Assembly: GCF_008000995.1 (NCBI RefSeq)
Contig: NZ_CP042828.1
Location: forward strand, 3,214,882 to 3,278,881
Source: Ruania zhangjianzhongii
GTDB taxonomy: Bacteria; Actinomycetota; Actinomycetes; Actinomycetales; Beutenbergiaceae
Length of the DNA stretch: 64,000 nt
Direction of reading: 5' to 3'
Part shown: one piece after another, positions 10,115 through 19,360 of the stretch
How positions within the stretch are numbered: position 1 is the first letter of the stretch
Layout: every line of letters starts with the position of its first letter
Translations under genes and position numbers: made by a program
Notes under the pieces: generated by a model
What the model was told of the DNA's origin: nothing
Database searches by the model: none
What the model saw: the letters and a program-made list of their open reading frames with translations, nothing else

Positions 10115-11320
10115 ATGGCTATTCACCTCGCGGATCGTGTCACCCGGATCAAGGAGTCGCCGAGCACGGCGGCCACGCAGCGGGTGCGGGACCTGCGCGC
10201 GGAGGGGGTGGACGTACTCAGCCTCACCGTGGGCGAACCGGACTTCGACACTCCGGACTTCGTGAAGGCAGCAGCGGAGCAGGCGATCCGGTCCGGGGAC
10301 ACCAAGTACACCGCGGTGAACGGCACACCGGCCCTGCAGCAGGCGATCCTGGACCGGGTCGAAGCGCGGATCGGGCTGCGCTACTCCCGCGGTGAGCTCG
10401 CCGTGGGCGGGGGCGGTAAGCAGGTGATCTTCCTGGCACTGATGGCTACGGTGCAGCAGGGCGCCGAGGTGATCATCCCGGCGCCGTACTGGGTCTCCTA
10501 CCCGGACATGGTGGCCGCGAACGACGGCACGCCCGTAGTGGTCGCCACCAGCGAGGCCGACGGTTTCCTGCTCACCGCCGAAGCATTGGCCGAGGCGATC
10601 ACCCCACGCACCACCTGGCTGATCCTGAACTCCCCGGGCAACCCCACCGGTGCGGTGTACGGCCACGCGGAGCTCGAGGCTCTCGCGGCCGTATTGCGGG
10701 CGCATCCGCAGGTGAACGTGCTCACCGACGAGATCTACGACGAGGTCTCCTTCGGTGCGGAACCGGTGCCGAGCCTGCTGCAGGTCGCCCCGGACCTGCG
10801 CGATCGGGTGCTGCTGGTCAACGGCGTCTCGAAGACCTACGCGATGACCGGGTGGCGGCTCGGCTATGGCATGGGTCCGCAGGCGTTGGTGCAGGCGATG
10901 AACAAGATGCAGTCCCAGGTCTCCACCTGCGCCTCCTCCATCAGCCAGGCGGCGGCTGCTGCGGCACTCTCCGGAGATCAGTCGTTCGTCGCCGAGGCGA
11001 ACGAGATCTACCGGCGCCGGCGAGAGCTGGTGGTGGCCGGGATCAACGCGATCCCCGGGCTGAGCTGTACTTCTCCGGACGGCGCGTTCTACGTCTACGT
11101 CAACTGCGGCGAGGTGCTCGGCAAGGCAGCTCCGGACGGCCGGGTGATCGACTCCGACGAGGCGCTCACCCTCTACTTGCTCGACCGCGCCCGGGTAGCG
11201 GTCGTGCACGGTGCGGCATTCGGCCTTTCCCCCTACTTCCGGGTCTCCTTCGCCACCAGCGAAGAGGTGCTGGAGGCATCGCTGCGCCAGATCCGCGAGG
11301 CCCTGGCCGAGCTCAGCTGA
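10115..11320 (+). CDS. Pyridoxal-phosphate aspartate-type aminotransferase (class I)
   Basis: 401 aa, fold-type I aminotransferase close to bacterial Ib aspartate aminotransferases. Visible landmarks: VGEPDFDTP near the N-terminus, NSPGNPTGAVY (residues about 172-182), DEIYDEVSF, and Lys240 in VSKTYAMTGWRLGY, which should form the PLP Schiff base. The C-terminal FRVSFATSEE carries the substrate-carboxylate Arg. It probably exchanges amino groups between aspartate and 2-oxoglutarate, with arogenate/prephenate use possible. Stands alone, divergent from the lipoprotein gene. Confidence 0.93.
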   Translation: MAIHLADRVTRIKESPSTAATQRVRDLRAEGVDVLSLTVGEPDFDTPDFVKAAAEQAIRSGDTKYTAVNGTPALQQAILDRVEARIGLRYSRGELAVGGGGKQVIFLALMATVQQGAEVIIPAPYWVSYPDMVAANDGTPVVVATSEADGFLLTAEALAEAITPRTTWLILNSPGNPTGAVYGHAELEALAAVLRAHPQVNVLTDEIYDEVSFGAEPVPSLLQVAPDLRDRVLLVNGVSKTYAMTGWRLGYGMGPQALVQAMNKMQSQVSTCASSISQAAAAAALSGDQSFVAEANEIYRRRRELVVAGINAIPGLSCTSPDGAFYVYVNCGEVLGKAAPDGRVIDSDEALTLYLLDRARVAVVHGAAFGLSPYFRVSFATSEEVLEASLRQIREALAELS

Positions 11321-11351
11321 ACCGAACTCAGCTGATCCACCGGGCGCCGGC

Positions 11352-12251
11352 TCACGGCACCCGCTCGGCCCGCGACGCGCTCCGGAACTGCGACGGGCTC
11401 GCCCCGGAGACCGCCCGGAACTGCCGGGAGAAATAGAACGGGTCCTCGTAGCCCACGGCGTGGGCGACCTCGGCCACGGTCAGGTCGCTGGTCACCAGCA
11501 GCACCCGGGCCCGGGCCATCCGGATCCGCTTCACATACTCCAGCACCCCGCCGCCGGTGGCCCTGCGAAAGGTGGCCGCGAAGTGCGATGCGGACAGTCC
11601 CACCCGGGCCGCGAGCTCAGGCACCCGCACCGGCTGGTCGAAGTTCTCCAGCAGGTAGTCCCGGGCTCGCTGCACCGGTGAGGTCGCATCGCGCGGGCCG
11701 GCGAGCTGGTCCGAGGCGATCTGGGCCAGTGCGTGCCAGGCCGCACCGCTGGCACTGACCAGGGACGGCGCCGTCTCGTCCCGCTCCAACGCCTGCATCA
11801 CCTGTTCCATCGCGTGCACCACCGGCGCCGGGTCGTGCAGCGGCACCAGGCCGTGCCCGTCGTCATCGACGATCGGCGTCAACAGATCGTCCAGATCACT
11901 GCCAGTGGCATGGAACCACCACAACGTCCAGGGATCTACGGCATCGGCCCAGTACAGGTGCGCCCGCCCCGGGGCGAGCACCAGTGCCTGCCCGGGCCGC
12001 ACCTCGACCACCGAATCACCGAGCTGACACCGGCCCCGCCCGGCGACGCAGACCAGCACCACCGCTTCCCGTGCACCGTGCCGCCGGCGGCGCCCGTGAT
12101 TGGCGGCGTGCGGGAAGTAGCCGGCATCGGTGACCAGGAGCCGGCCGGTCAGCCCGCCGGCCAGGGCCCGCTCCAGCAGTGGTCGCGGCAGTACTCTGAT
12201 CCGCTCGCCGGGGAATCCGTCCCGGAGGTAGCCCGTCATGGTAAGAATCAT
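11352..12251 (-). CDS. AraC-family transcriptional regulator with cupin sensor domain
   Basis: 299 aa (a start at the Met codon four residues later is equally possible). The N-terminal sugar-binding cupin contains the HGRRRRHGAREAVVLVCVAG and GQALVLAPGRAHLYWAD blocks typical of regulators of glycan genes. The C-terminal double helix-turn-helix (about 190-299) includes ELAARVGLSASHFAATFR and VAHAVGYEDPFYFSRQFR. It is divergent from the DUF5107/cellulase-like/CUT1 operon, separated by 68 bp, so it probably controls that operon in response to its sugar. Confidence 0.92.
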   Translation of the reverse strand: MILTMTGYLRDGFPGERIRVLPRPLLERALAGGLTGRLLVTDAGYFPHAANHGRRRRHGAREAVVLVCVAGRGRCQLGDSVVEVRPGQALVLAPGRAHLYWADAVDPWTLWWFHATGSDLDDLLTPIVDDDGHGLVPLHDPAPVVHAMEQVMQALERDETAPSLVSASGAAWHALAQIASDQLAGPRDATSPVQRARDYLLENFDQPVRVPELAARVGLSASHFAATFRRATGGGVLEYVKRIRMARARVLLVTSDLTVAEVAHAVGYEDPFYFSRQFRAVSGASPSQFRSASRAERVP

Positions 12252-12319
12252 AGAATCGTCCAGGCAGAGCCGTCGGATCGGCCATTCATCTTCTCCCCCG
12301 GCCGACCTAGTCTCGTGCC

Positions 12320-15300
12320 ATGCTCACCGACGAGTCGCGCGGACACCTCGACCCGGTCACGCTGCCGCCCCGGCCCGCCGACCAGGCCGAGCAGGCGGTC
12401 GCCGTCTGGCGCGGGCGGCTTATCCTGCCGAGCTACCTGCCCGAGGACCCGTCCACCCTCCCGGCCTACCTGGATCAGCGCGTCTACCAGGGCTCGTCCG
12501 GGCGGATCTACCCGCTGCCGTTCCATGAGCGGATCGCCGCCCACCCCACACCGCACCCCTGGGACGCGGTCCACCTGGAGAACGAGTGGCTGCGGGTGGT
12601 GGTGCTGCCCGAGCTGGGCGGGCGGATCCACTCGGTGATCGACCGCGCCTCCGGCACCGACCTGTTCTACGGCAACCCGGTGATCAAACCCGCCCTGGTG
12701 GGCCTGGCCGGGCCCTGGCTGGCCGGCGGGATCGAGATGAACTGGCCGCAGCACCACCGCCCGGCCACGTTCCTGCCCACCGACGCCCACATCGAGACCC
12801 ACGACGACGGGGCGGTCACGGTGTGGTGCTCCGACCACGACCCGTTCGAACGGATGAAGGGCATGCACGGGGTCCACCTGGCCCCGGGATCGGCGGCTCT
12901 GGAGCTGCGGGTCCGGCTGTACAACCGCACCCCGCTGACCCAGACGTTCCTGTGGTGGGCGAACGTGGCGGCCCGGGTGCACACCGACTACCAGGCGTTC
13001 TTCCCCGAGGACACCGCGATGATCGCCGACCATGCGAAGCGCGCGGTCTGCGCCTACCCGGTGGCCGACCGGCCCTACTACGACGTGGACTACCCGGCCC
13101 GCCGGGCCCGCACGTTCACCTCGGCGGCCGGGGAGCAGGTCACCGGGGACCGGCTGGACTGGTGGGAGAACATCATCGTGCCCACCTCGTACATGGTCAC
13201 CCACACCGACCACGACTTCTTCGGCGGCTACGACCACCGCACCGGCGTGGGGTTCGTGCACGTGGCCGACCGGCGGATCTCGGTCGGCAAGAAGCTGTGG
13301 ACCTGGGGGAACTCGGCTTTCGGCCGCGCCTGGGAGGCGAACCTGGCCGACGATGCCTCCGCCTATGTGGAGCTGATGGCCGGTGTCTACACCGACAACC
13401 AGCCGGATTTCGCCTTCCTCGCCCCCGGGGAGACGAAGGTGTTCAGCCAGCGCTGGTTCCCGATCCGGAGCATCGGACCGGTCCAGGAGGCCACCGAGGA
13501 GGCGGCCCTGGCCGTCAATCGCACCGCCACCGGTCTGCACCTCGGGCTGGTCACCACGCGCCGGCACGAGGACCTCGAGGTGCTCGTCCTGCCCGACGGC
13601 GCAGCTCAGCCGGGTCTGCAGCGTTCCGGTGCGCTCCGCTCGCCTGGGCAGGAGGAGGTGCTCGCCGCCTGGTCCGGACCGGCCGCTCCGGACCAACCGG
13701 TCCGTTGGGACGCCGACCTCCCTGCCGGCCTCCGGGACCTGAGGATCGAGGTGCGCAGCGCCGGCCGGACGCTGCTGGTCAGCCACCTGTCCGCTGCGAA
13801 CGAGCCCGCCCCGGCCGCCGAGCTGCAGCCGGCCCGCGAGCCTGCGCCGCCGGCCGAGGTGAACACGGTCGCCGAGCTGGTGGACATCGCCGGACACCTG
13901 GTGCAGTACCGGCACGCCACCCGCTCCCCGGAGCCGTACTGGGCTGAAGCGCTGCGCCGGGACCCGGAGAACTCGGGGGCGCACACCGCGGTCGGCATCC
14001 GCCGGCTGCGGCAGGGCCGGCCGGATGAGGCCGCCGAGCACCTCGGCCGTGCCGTCGCTGCCGCCACTGCCTATCACCCCACCCCGGCGGATATGACCGC
14101 GCACTACCACCTCGCCCTGGCCCTGACCGCGATCGGTGACCGGTCCGCGGCCCACGACCTGCTCGGCCGCGCCTCCTGGGACCGGCGCTGGCGGGCCCCC
14201 GCGGGTTATCAGATGGCCCGGCTGGATGCTGCTGCCGGGCGGGACCTGGCCGCCCGGCACCGGCTGGTGGATGTACTGCGCACCGAACCGGAGCATCTGC
14301 AGGCTCTGACCCTGGCCGCCCTGGTCGAGCGCCGGCTCGGCCAGGGCGAAACGGCCACCGAGCTGCTGCAGCGCACGTCGGCTCTCGACCCGCTGCACTG
14401 GTGGACTCGGCATGCCGCCGGTGAGCAGCTCGACTGCGATGCGCAGACCTGCCTGGACGTGGCAGGCGAGTACGCCGCCATCGGTGACCTCACAGCGGCA
14501 CTGGCGGTGCTCGACCGCGCGGACGAGCAGGAAACCCGCCTCGCCCGCGGGCAGAGCGCCGCCGGCCCGTTGATCGCGTTGCACCGGGCGGACCTGCTCG
14601 CCCGGTCCGGGGACGCCGACGCCGAGCAGCGCGCCCTGGCCGCCGCGCAGGCCGCGGACCCCCGCTGGTGCTTCCCCGGCCGAGCCAGCGACGCCGCCAT
14701 GCTGGAGCGCACGGTGGCCCGCCACGGCGACCACAGCCTCGCCTGGGCGCTGCTGGGGCACTGGCGCTACGCCGTCGGCCGGGAGAACGAGGCGATCGAC
14801 GCCTGGCGAGCGGCGGACGCCCACGGGAGCGACGCCGTCGTGAGCCGGAACCTGGGCCTGGCGGCAGTGAACGTGACCGGTGACCTGGAGCTCGCCCGCC
14901 GGCACTACGACCGCGCCCTGGCTCTGGATCGCCAGAATGCGCGGCTGCGGTTCGAGTCCGACCAGCTGGACCGGCGCCGCGGGGTCAGCCTGACCGACCG
15001 GTTGGCTGCGTTGCACCAGGCCGGGGACCGGGTGGCCGAGCGGGACGACCTGACGGTCACCGAGGTGGGGCTGCTGGTCAGCGCCGGTGAGCCGGAGCGT
15101 GCCCAGCAGCGGATCCGCACTCGCGTGTTCCAGCCCTGGGAGGGTGGCGAGGGTGAGGTGCTGCGCACCTGGGAGCGCACGTGTGTGGCCCTGGCCCGCC
15201 GCGCTCGGGCCGCCGGGGATGCAGCCACGGCGACGGCGCAGCTCACCCAGGCGATCCACCCCCCTGCCTCGCTCGGGGAGGCCAGACATCCGCTCGCCTC

Positions 15301-15766
15301 CACCGCCCGGTTGCAGCTGTTGCTCGGGGACGCCCATTCCCTGGCCGGCGCAGCTGCGCAGGCGGAGCTGGCCTGGCGCGATGCCGCCGAGCGGGTGGGT
15401 GACTTCCGAACGATGAGCGCCGCCCGGCACAGCGAGAACACCTACTTCAGCGTGCTCGCGCTGCGCCGCCTCGGGGCCATCGACCGCGCCGAGGCGCTGC
15501 GGGTGGACCTTGAGGCGTTCGTGACCGAGCTGGTCGGTACCGAGCCGCGGATCGACTACTTCGCCACCTCGCTGCCGCAGCTACTGCTGTTCCCGCCGGA
15601 CCTGAGGCAGGTGCGGGACCAGCAGGTGCTGTTCCTGCGCGCCCAGCTGGACACCCTTCGCGGGGATGCGTCCGCGGCTCGGACCCGGTTGGCCGAGCTG
15701 CTCGCCGCGGTGCCCGACCATGCCGATGCCCATGACCTGCTCGCCGAGCTGGAGGAGAAGCGATGA
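12320..15766 (+). CDS. DUF5107 domain protein with C-terminal tetratricopeptide repeats
   Basis: 1148 aa. Residues about 45-370 are the DUF5107 region, a beta-rich aldose-epimerase-like fold (LENEWLRVVVLPELGGRIHS, GIEMNWPQHHRPATF, WWANVAARVHTDYQ). After about residue 520 the chain is built from TPR-like helical pairs (for example EHLGRAVAAATAYHP and HYHLALALTAIGDRSAAHDL). No signal peptide, so cytoplasmic. Proteins of this kind typically sit beside glycoside hydrolases and CUT1 importers; the biochemical role is unknown. First gene of the operon, stop overlaps the next start by 4 nt. Confidence 0.85.
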   Translation: MLTDESRGHLDPVTLPPRPADQAEQAVAVWRGRLILPSYLPEDPSTLPAYLDQRVYQGSSGRIYPLPFHERIAAHPTPHPWDAVHLENEWLRVVVLPELGGRIHSVIDRASGTDLFYGNPVIKPALVGLAGPWLAGGIEMNWPQHHRPATFLPTDAHIETHDDGAVTVWCSDHDPFERMKGMHGVHLAPGSAALELRVRLYNRTPLTQTFLWWANVAARVHTDYQAFFPEDTAMIADHAKRAVCAYPVADRPYYDVDYPARRARTFTSAAGEQVTGDRLDWWENIIVPTSYMVTHTDHDFFGGYDHRTGVGFVHVADRRISVGKKLWTWGNSAFGRAWEANLADDASAYVELMAGVYTDNQPDFAFLAPGETKVFSQRWFPIRSIGPVQEATEEAALAVNRTATGLHLGLVTTRRHEDLEVLVLPDGAAQPGLQRSGALRSPGQEEVLAAWSGPAAPDQPVRWDADLPAGLRDLRIEVRSAGRTLLVSHLSAANEPAPAAELQPAREPAPPAEVNTVAELVDIAGHLVQYRHATRSPEPYWAEALRRDPENSGAHTAVGIRRLRQGRPDEAAEHLGRAVAAATAYHPTPADMTAHYHLALALTAIGDRSAAHDLLGRASWDRRWRAPAGYQMARLDAAAGRDLAARHRLVDVLRTEPEHLQALTLAALVERRLGQGETATELLQRTSALDPLHWWTRHAAGEQLDCDAQTCLDVAGEYAAIGDLTAALAVLDRADEQETRLARGQSAAGPLIALHRADLLARSGDADAEQRALAAAQAADPRWCFPGRASDAAMLERTVARHGDHSLAWALLGHWRYAVGRENEAIDAWRAADAHGSDAVVSRNLGLAAVNVTGDLELARRHYDRALALDRQNARLRFESDQLDRRRGVSLTDRLAALHQAGDRVAERDDLTVTEVGLLVSAGEPERAQQRIRTRVFQPWEGGEGEVLRTWERTCVALARRARAAGDAATATAQLTQAIHPPASLGEARHPLASTARLQLLLGDAHSLAGAAAQAELAWRDAAERVGDFRTMSAARHSENTYFSVLALRRLGAIDRAEALRVDLEAFVTELVGTEPRIDYFATSLPQLLLFPPDLRQVRDQQVLFLRAQLDTLRGDASAARTRLAELLAAVPDHADAHDLLAELEEKR

Positions 15767-17064
15767 CCTACACCCCGGTCCCCATTCCCGACCACCTGCC
15801 GGAGAAGCTGACCATCACCCTGTGGGACTTCTCCTGGTACGTGCGCACCGGGGCGGGTGAACCGTTCGAGGACCTGGACGCCGCCTTCGCCCAGGCCAAG
15901 GAGCGCGGCTACAACACGATCCGGATCTGCGCGATGCCGTACCTGCTGTTCGGCTCCGGGCTGGACACCTCCGCACTGGAGCTCGGTCCGATGGGTGGAG
16001 AGGTGGGGCAGCGGATGCGCTGGTACGACGTGCAGGCCCCCGCCACGATCGATGCTCGCGCGCACCTGCTGGAGCTGTTCCGGGCGGCGGCGCGGCAGGA
16101 CATGTTCGTGATCGTCTCCTCCTGGGAGTACCAGCAGAGCCCGGCGTTCGCCGCCACCGACGACTGGTACCGGGCGCTGCACGCGGTCGAGGCGCAGGAC
16201 CGGGCGGTGGAGCTGGCCCGATCGCTGGCCCGCCTGGTGGACTTCCTGGCCGAGCATCACCTGGACGACCGGGTGGCGTTCGTGGAGCTGCACAACGAGG
16301 TGCAGATCGGGCACCTGACCGCTGGTCTCGGGGCTCGCGGAGCCGGCGCGGTGCCACTGCTCACCGACCGGCTGGAGCGGGGGCTGGCCGAGTTCCACCG
16401 GCTGTGCCCGCAGATGCCGGTCACGGTGAACTACGCCGAGGTGCCGGTCGCGGCGATGAGCGCGATCCCAGAAAGCGTGGACGTGCTGATCTTCCACCCC
16501 TACATCTACGGGGTGCTGCAGGCGCTGATCGACACCTACGGGCTGCGCGGGTCGCCCGAGGACTTCGCCCAGGAAGCCGCCCGGGCGGACCTGCTGCGCG
16601 CCGGGGCACCGGACCTGGCCGACTGGGCGCTGCCGGCCGAGCACGCCTGGCGGCTGGAAGCCTCGATCATCGCGAAACCGGAGATGTACGTGCACGACTG
16701 GTGCGACCCGGCCGCATTCGACCGATGGCTGTACGAGCACTACGGCAGCTGGCGGGAGGAGATGGCCACCACGCTGACCCTGTGGCTGGAGGTCGCCGCC
16801 GACGTCGCCCGCGACCGCGGCGTGCCGCTGGCCTTCGGCGAGGGCTGGGTGGGCTACACCCCGCTGCACGGCACCTTCGAAGAAGGCCCGGTCGGGGCAC
16901 AGATCTGCCGCCGAGCCGTGGCCGAGTCCGCGCGTGTCGGCGCCTGGGGCACGATCGTGTGCTCCAACGCCGCACCGCAACACCCGATGTGGGCCGATGT
17001 GGCTCTACAGGTCGAGTGCAACGACCTGTTCACCCGACGGACAGCAGCAGCACCACCGGCCTGA
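15763..17064 (+). CDS. Cellulase-like TIM-barrel protein (predicted intracellular glycosidase)
   Basis: 433 aa, no signal peptide. Resembles the cellulase-like clan-A TIM-barrel family: LTITLWDFSWY at strand 1, FVELHNEV with Glu179 as candidate acid/base, and PLAFGEGWVGY with Glu360 as candidate nucleophile. The location of the two Glu at strands 4 and 7 fits clan GH-A. Probably acts on oligosaccharide brought in by the downstream ABC importer. Overlaps the DUF5107 gene by 4 nt and is followed after 52 nt by the binding protein. Substrate not predictable. Confidence 0.78.
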   Translation: MTYTPVPIPDHLPEKLTITLWDFSWYVRTGAGEPFEDLDAAFAQAKERGYNTIRICAMPYLLFGSGLDTSALELGPMGGEVGQRMRWYDVQAPATIDARAHLLELFRAAARQDMFVIVSSWEYQQSPAFAATDDWYRALHAVEAQDRAVELARSLARLVDFLAEHHLDDRVAFVELHNEVQIGHLTAGLGARGAGAVPLLTDRLERGLAEFHRLCPQMPVTVNYAEVPVAAMSAIPESVDVLIFHPYIYGVLQALIDTYGLRGSPEDFAQEAARADLLRAGAPDLADWALPAEHAWRLEASIIAKPEMYVHDWCDPAAFDRWLYEHYGSWREEMATTLTLWLEVAADVARDRGVPLAFGEGWVGYTPLHGTFEEGPVGAQICRRAVAESARVGAWGTIVCSNAAPQHPMWADVALQVECNDLFTRRTAAAPPA

Positions 17065-17116
17065 GCATCCGGCTCCGGCCATCGATCAGCGCCAGCGTCG
17101 GCGCAAGGAGGATCAG

Positions 17117-18436
17117 ATGTCCACTTACCAGCTTTCCCGCCGTTCCCTGCTTACCGGTGCCGCCGGCCTGGGTGCCGCGGGTCTCCTGACCAGTTGCGTC
17201 GGTGCCGGTGGATCCGAGGACGCCACCACCGAGGCCAGCACCGAGCCACCACCCACCGGTGACCCGGAGGGCCCGGTCACGCTGCAGAACTCCCAGTCCG
17301 ACCCGGCCCCGAAGGAGGCCGTGGAGCAGATCGTTGCCGACTACGACGGCGACGTCACCCTGAACACGGTGGCGCTGGAGCAGTTCCGCGCCCAGCTGTC
17401 CACCTACCTCACCTCCGCGACCCCGCCGGACGTGCTCTCCTGGTACGCCGGCGCGGTCGCCCGGGACTATGCCGCCGAGGGCTTGCTGATGGACGTCTCC
17501 GACCTGTGGACCGGCGACGGCGCGTGCGCGAACTTCTCCGACGCGCTGAAGAACCTCTCCAGCGCCGAGGACGGCACACAGATCTTCGTGCCGACGAACT
17601 ACTACTGGTGGTCGGTGTTCTACAAGAAGTCCGCGTTCGAGGACTGGGGGGTGAGTGCCCCGGAGACCTGGGAGGACTTCCTCGCCCTGTGCGAGGATCT
17701 CAAGGGCCAGGGCGTGAACCCGCTGGCGAACGGTATCGGCTCCACGCCGTGGATGGCCTCCGGCTGGTTCGACTATCTGAACCTGCGGATCAACGGCGCC
17801 GCGTACCACCGGGAGCTGCTCTCCGGAGAGCATGCGTTCACCGACGAGCAGGTCACCGCTGTGCTGGAGGAGTACGCCACGCTGATTCCTTACTTCGACC
17901 CGAACATGGCGAGCTACTCCCACCAGGAGGCGGTCACCCCGATGGCACAGAACGAGTCCGCCATGTACCTGGTCGGGGCGTTCGTGACGCAGTTCTTCCC
18001 GGAGGACCAGCGCGAGGATCTGGACTTCTTCTCCGTGCCGGCGATCAACCCCGATGTACCCACTGCGGAGGAGGCGCCCACGGACGGCTACTTCGCCTCC
18101 TCCGGGTCGCAGAACCCCGCCGGGGCGAAGGCGCTGCTGAGCTACCTGGCCTCGCCCGAGGCGCAGCAGACGTTCATCGAGGTGTCCCAGTCCTCCAACC
18201 TGCCCACCAGCCCGGACGTGGACACCTCCGCGTTCTCCCCGCTGGTGCAGAAGGGCATCGAGCTGCTGAACAACACCGAGGAGATCACCCAGTTCTTCAA
18301 CCGGGACTCCTCCGATGCGCTGCAGACCACCGCAGACGATGCCCTCACCCGGTTCCTCGCCGACCCGTCCGACATCCCGGCCATCCAGGAGGGCTGGCAG
18401 GCGGCCGCCGAGCGGGTCTGGGACTCCGAGCAGTGA
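17117..18436 (+). CDS. CUT1 sugar ABC transporter substrate-binding lipoprotein
   Basis: 439 aa. Start at 17117 because AAGGAGG lies 5 nt upstream and the protein then opens with a twin-arginine signal and lipobox (SRRSLLTGAAGL then LLTSC), so it is a Tat-exported lipoprotein. Family 1 solute-binding fold: FRAQLSTYLTSATPPDVLSW, FVPTNYYWWSVFYKKSAFED and the aromatic pocket residues. Captures oligosaccharide for the two permeases that follow. GTGA overlap of 4 nt with the first permease gene. Confidence 0.93.
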   Translation: MSTYQLSRRSLLTGAAGLGAAGLLTSCVGAGGSEDATTEASTEPPPTGDPEGPVTLQNSQSDPAPKEAVEQIVADYDGDVTLNTVALEQFRAQLSTYLTSATPPDVLSWYAGAVARDYAAEGLLMDVSDLWTGDGACANFSDALKNLSSAEDGTQIFVPTNYYWWSVFYKKSAFEDWGVSAPETWEDFLALCEDLKGQGVNPLANGIGSTPWMASGWFDYLNLRINGAAYHRELLSGEHAFTDEQVTAVLEEYATLIPYFDPNMASYSHQEAVTPMAQNESAMYLVGAFVTQFFPEDQREDLDFFSVPAINPDVPTAEEAPTDGYFASSGSQNPAGAKALLSYLASPEAQQTFIEVSQSSNLPTSPDVDTSAFSPLVQKGIELLNNTEEITQFFNRDSSDALQTTADDALTRFLADPSDIPAIQEGWQAAAERVWDSEQ

Positions 18437-19359
18437 CCACCGCCGCCCCGGCGGTACCAGCCCAGCGCGGCCCGGCGGCCCGCTGGTGGGCCGGCGTGCG
18501 CCGGGTGCCGGTGGTGGTGTGGCTGTTCCTGCTGCTGCCGGTGGTGGTGGAGGCGTTCTGGGTGTTCTGGCCCGCGATGAACTCCTTCTCCCTGTCCCTG
18601 ACCCGGTGGAACGGGATCGGGGCCGCCGAACCGGTCGGCCTGCAGAACTACTCCGATCTGGCTGCCGACCCGATCTTCCGGACCGCGGCGACCAACAACG
18701 TGATCTGGGTGATCGGGTTCGGTGGGCTGAGCGTGATCATCGGGCTGGTCATGGCAGTGCTGCTGAACCGGCCAGGGCGCGGTATCGGCCTGTACCGAGC
18801 GGCGATCTACTTGCCGATGGTGTTCTCCCTGACCGTGACCGGCATGTTCTGGCGCGTCCTCTACTCCCCGGACGGTCCGGTGAACGCCTCTCTCGGCCTG
18901 CTCGGCCTGGACAGCTGGCAGCGGCAGTGGCTGGCGGACCCGGACGTCGCGTTGTACGCAGTGCTGGTGGCAGCGGTGTGGCGCCAGGTCGGCTACATCA
19001 TGGTGCTCTACCTGGCCGGGCTGAAAGGGGTCGACCCGTCCCTGGAGGAGGCAGCCGCCGTGGACGGGGCGAACCGGTGGCAGCGGTTCACCAGGATCGT
19101 CTTCCCGCAGCTGCGCGGGGTGAACGCGGTGGTGTTCGCGGTGACCGTGATCGACTCGCTGCGCACCTTCGACATCGTCTGGGCAATGACCCGCGGTGGC
19201 CCGTACAACTCCACCCAGCTGCTGTCCACCTACATGTTCGAGCAGGGTTTCACGCTGGTGAACCTCGGCTACGGCTCGGCGATCGCCGTGGTGATCTTCC
19301 TGCTCGCGATCCTGTTCATCATCACCTACCTGGTGCGCTCGGCACGGGAGGAGAACTGA
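18433..19359 (+). CDS. CUT1 sugar ABC transporter permease (MalF-type)
   Basis: 308 aa, GTG start inside the stop of the binding-protein gene. About six membrane segments; the EAA loop appears as EEAAAVDGANRWQRFTRI followed by FPQLRGVNA. Forms the membrane channel together with the next gene product. No ATPase gene lies in the operon, so a shared MsmK/UgpC-type ATPase elsewhere in the genome is expected. Confidence 0.93.
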   Translation: MTTAAPAVPAQRGPAARWWAGVRRVPVVVWLFLLLPVVVEAFWVFWPAMNSFSLSLTRWNGIGAAEPVGLQNYSDLAADPIFRTAATNNVIWVIGFGGLSVIIGLVMAVLLNRPGRGIGLYRAAIYLPMVFSLTVTGMFWRVLYSPDGPVNASLGLLGLDSWQRQWLADPDVALYAVLVAAVWRQVGYIMVLYLAGLKGVDPSLEEAAAVDGANRWQRFTRIVFPQLRGVNAVVFAVTVIDSLRTFDIVWAMTRGGPYNSTQLLSTYMFEQGFTLVNLGYGSAIAVVIFLLAILFIITYLVRSAREEN

Positions 19360-19360
19360 G

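Noticed and set aside
10022-11209. Minus-strand extension upstream of the lipoprotein
   Set aside because: It is antisense to the aminotransferase, and the lipoprotein has a good ribosome site and signal peptide at 10021.
12252-15430. 1060-codon minus-strand open frame
   Set aside because: It is a shadow of the DUF5107-TPR gene, with Gly/Arg/Val/Gln-rich low-complexity translation and no family features.
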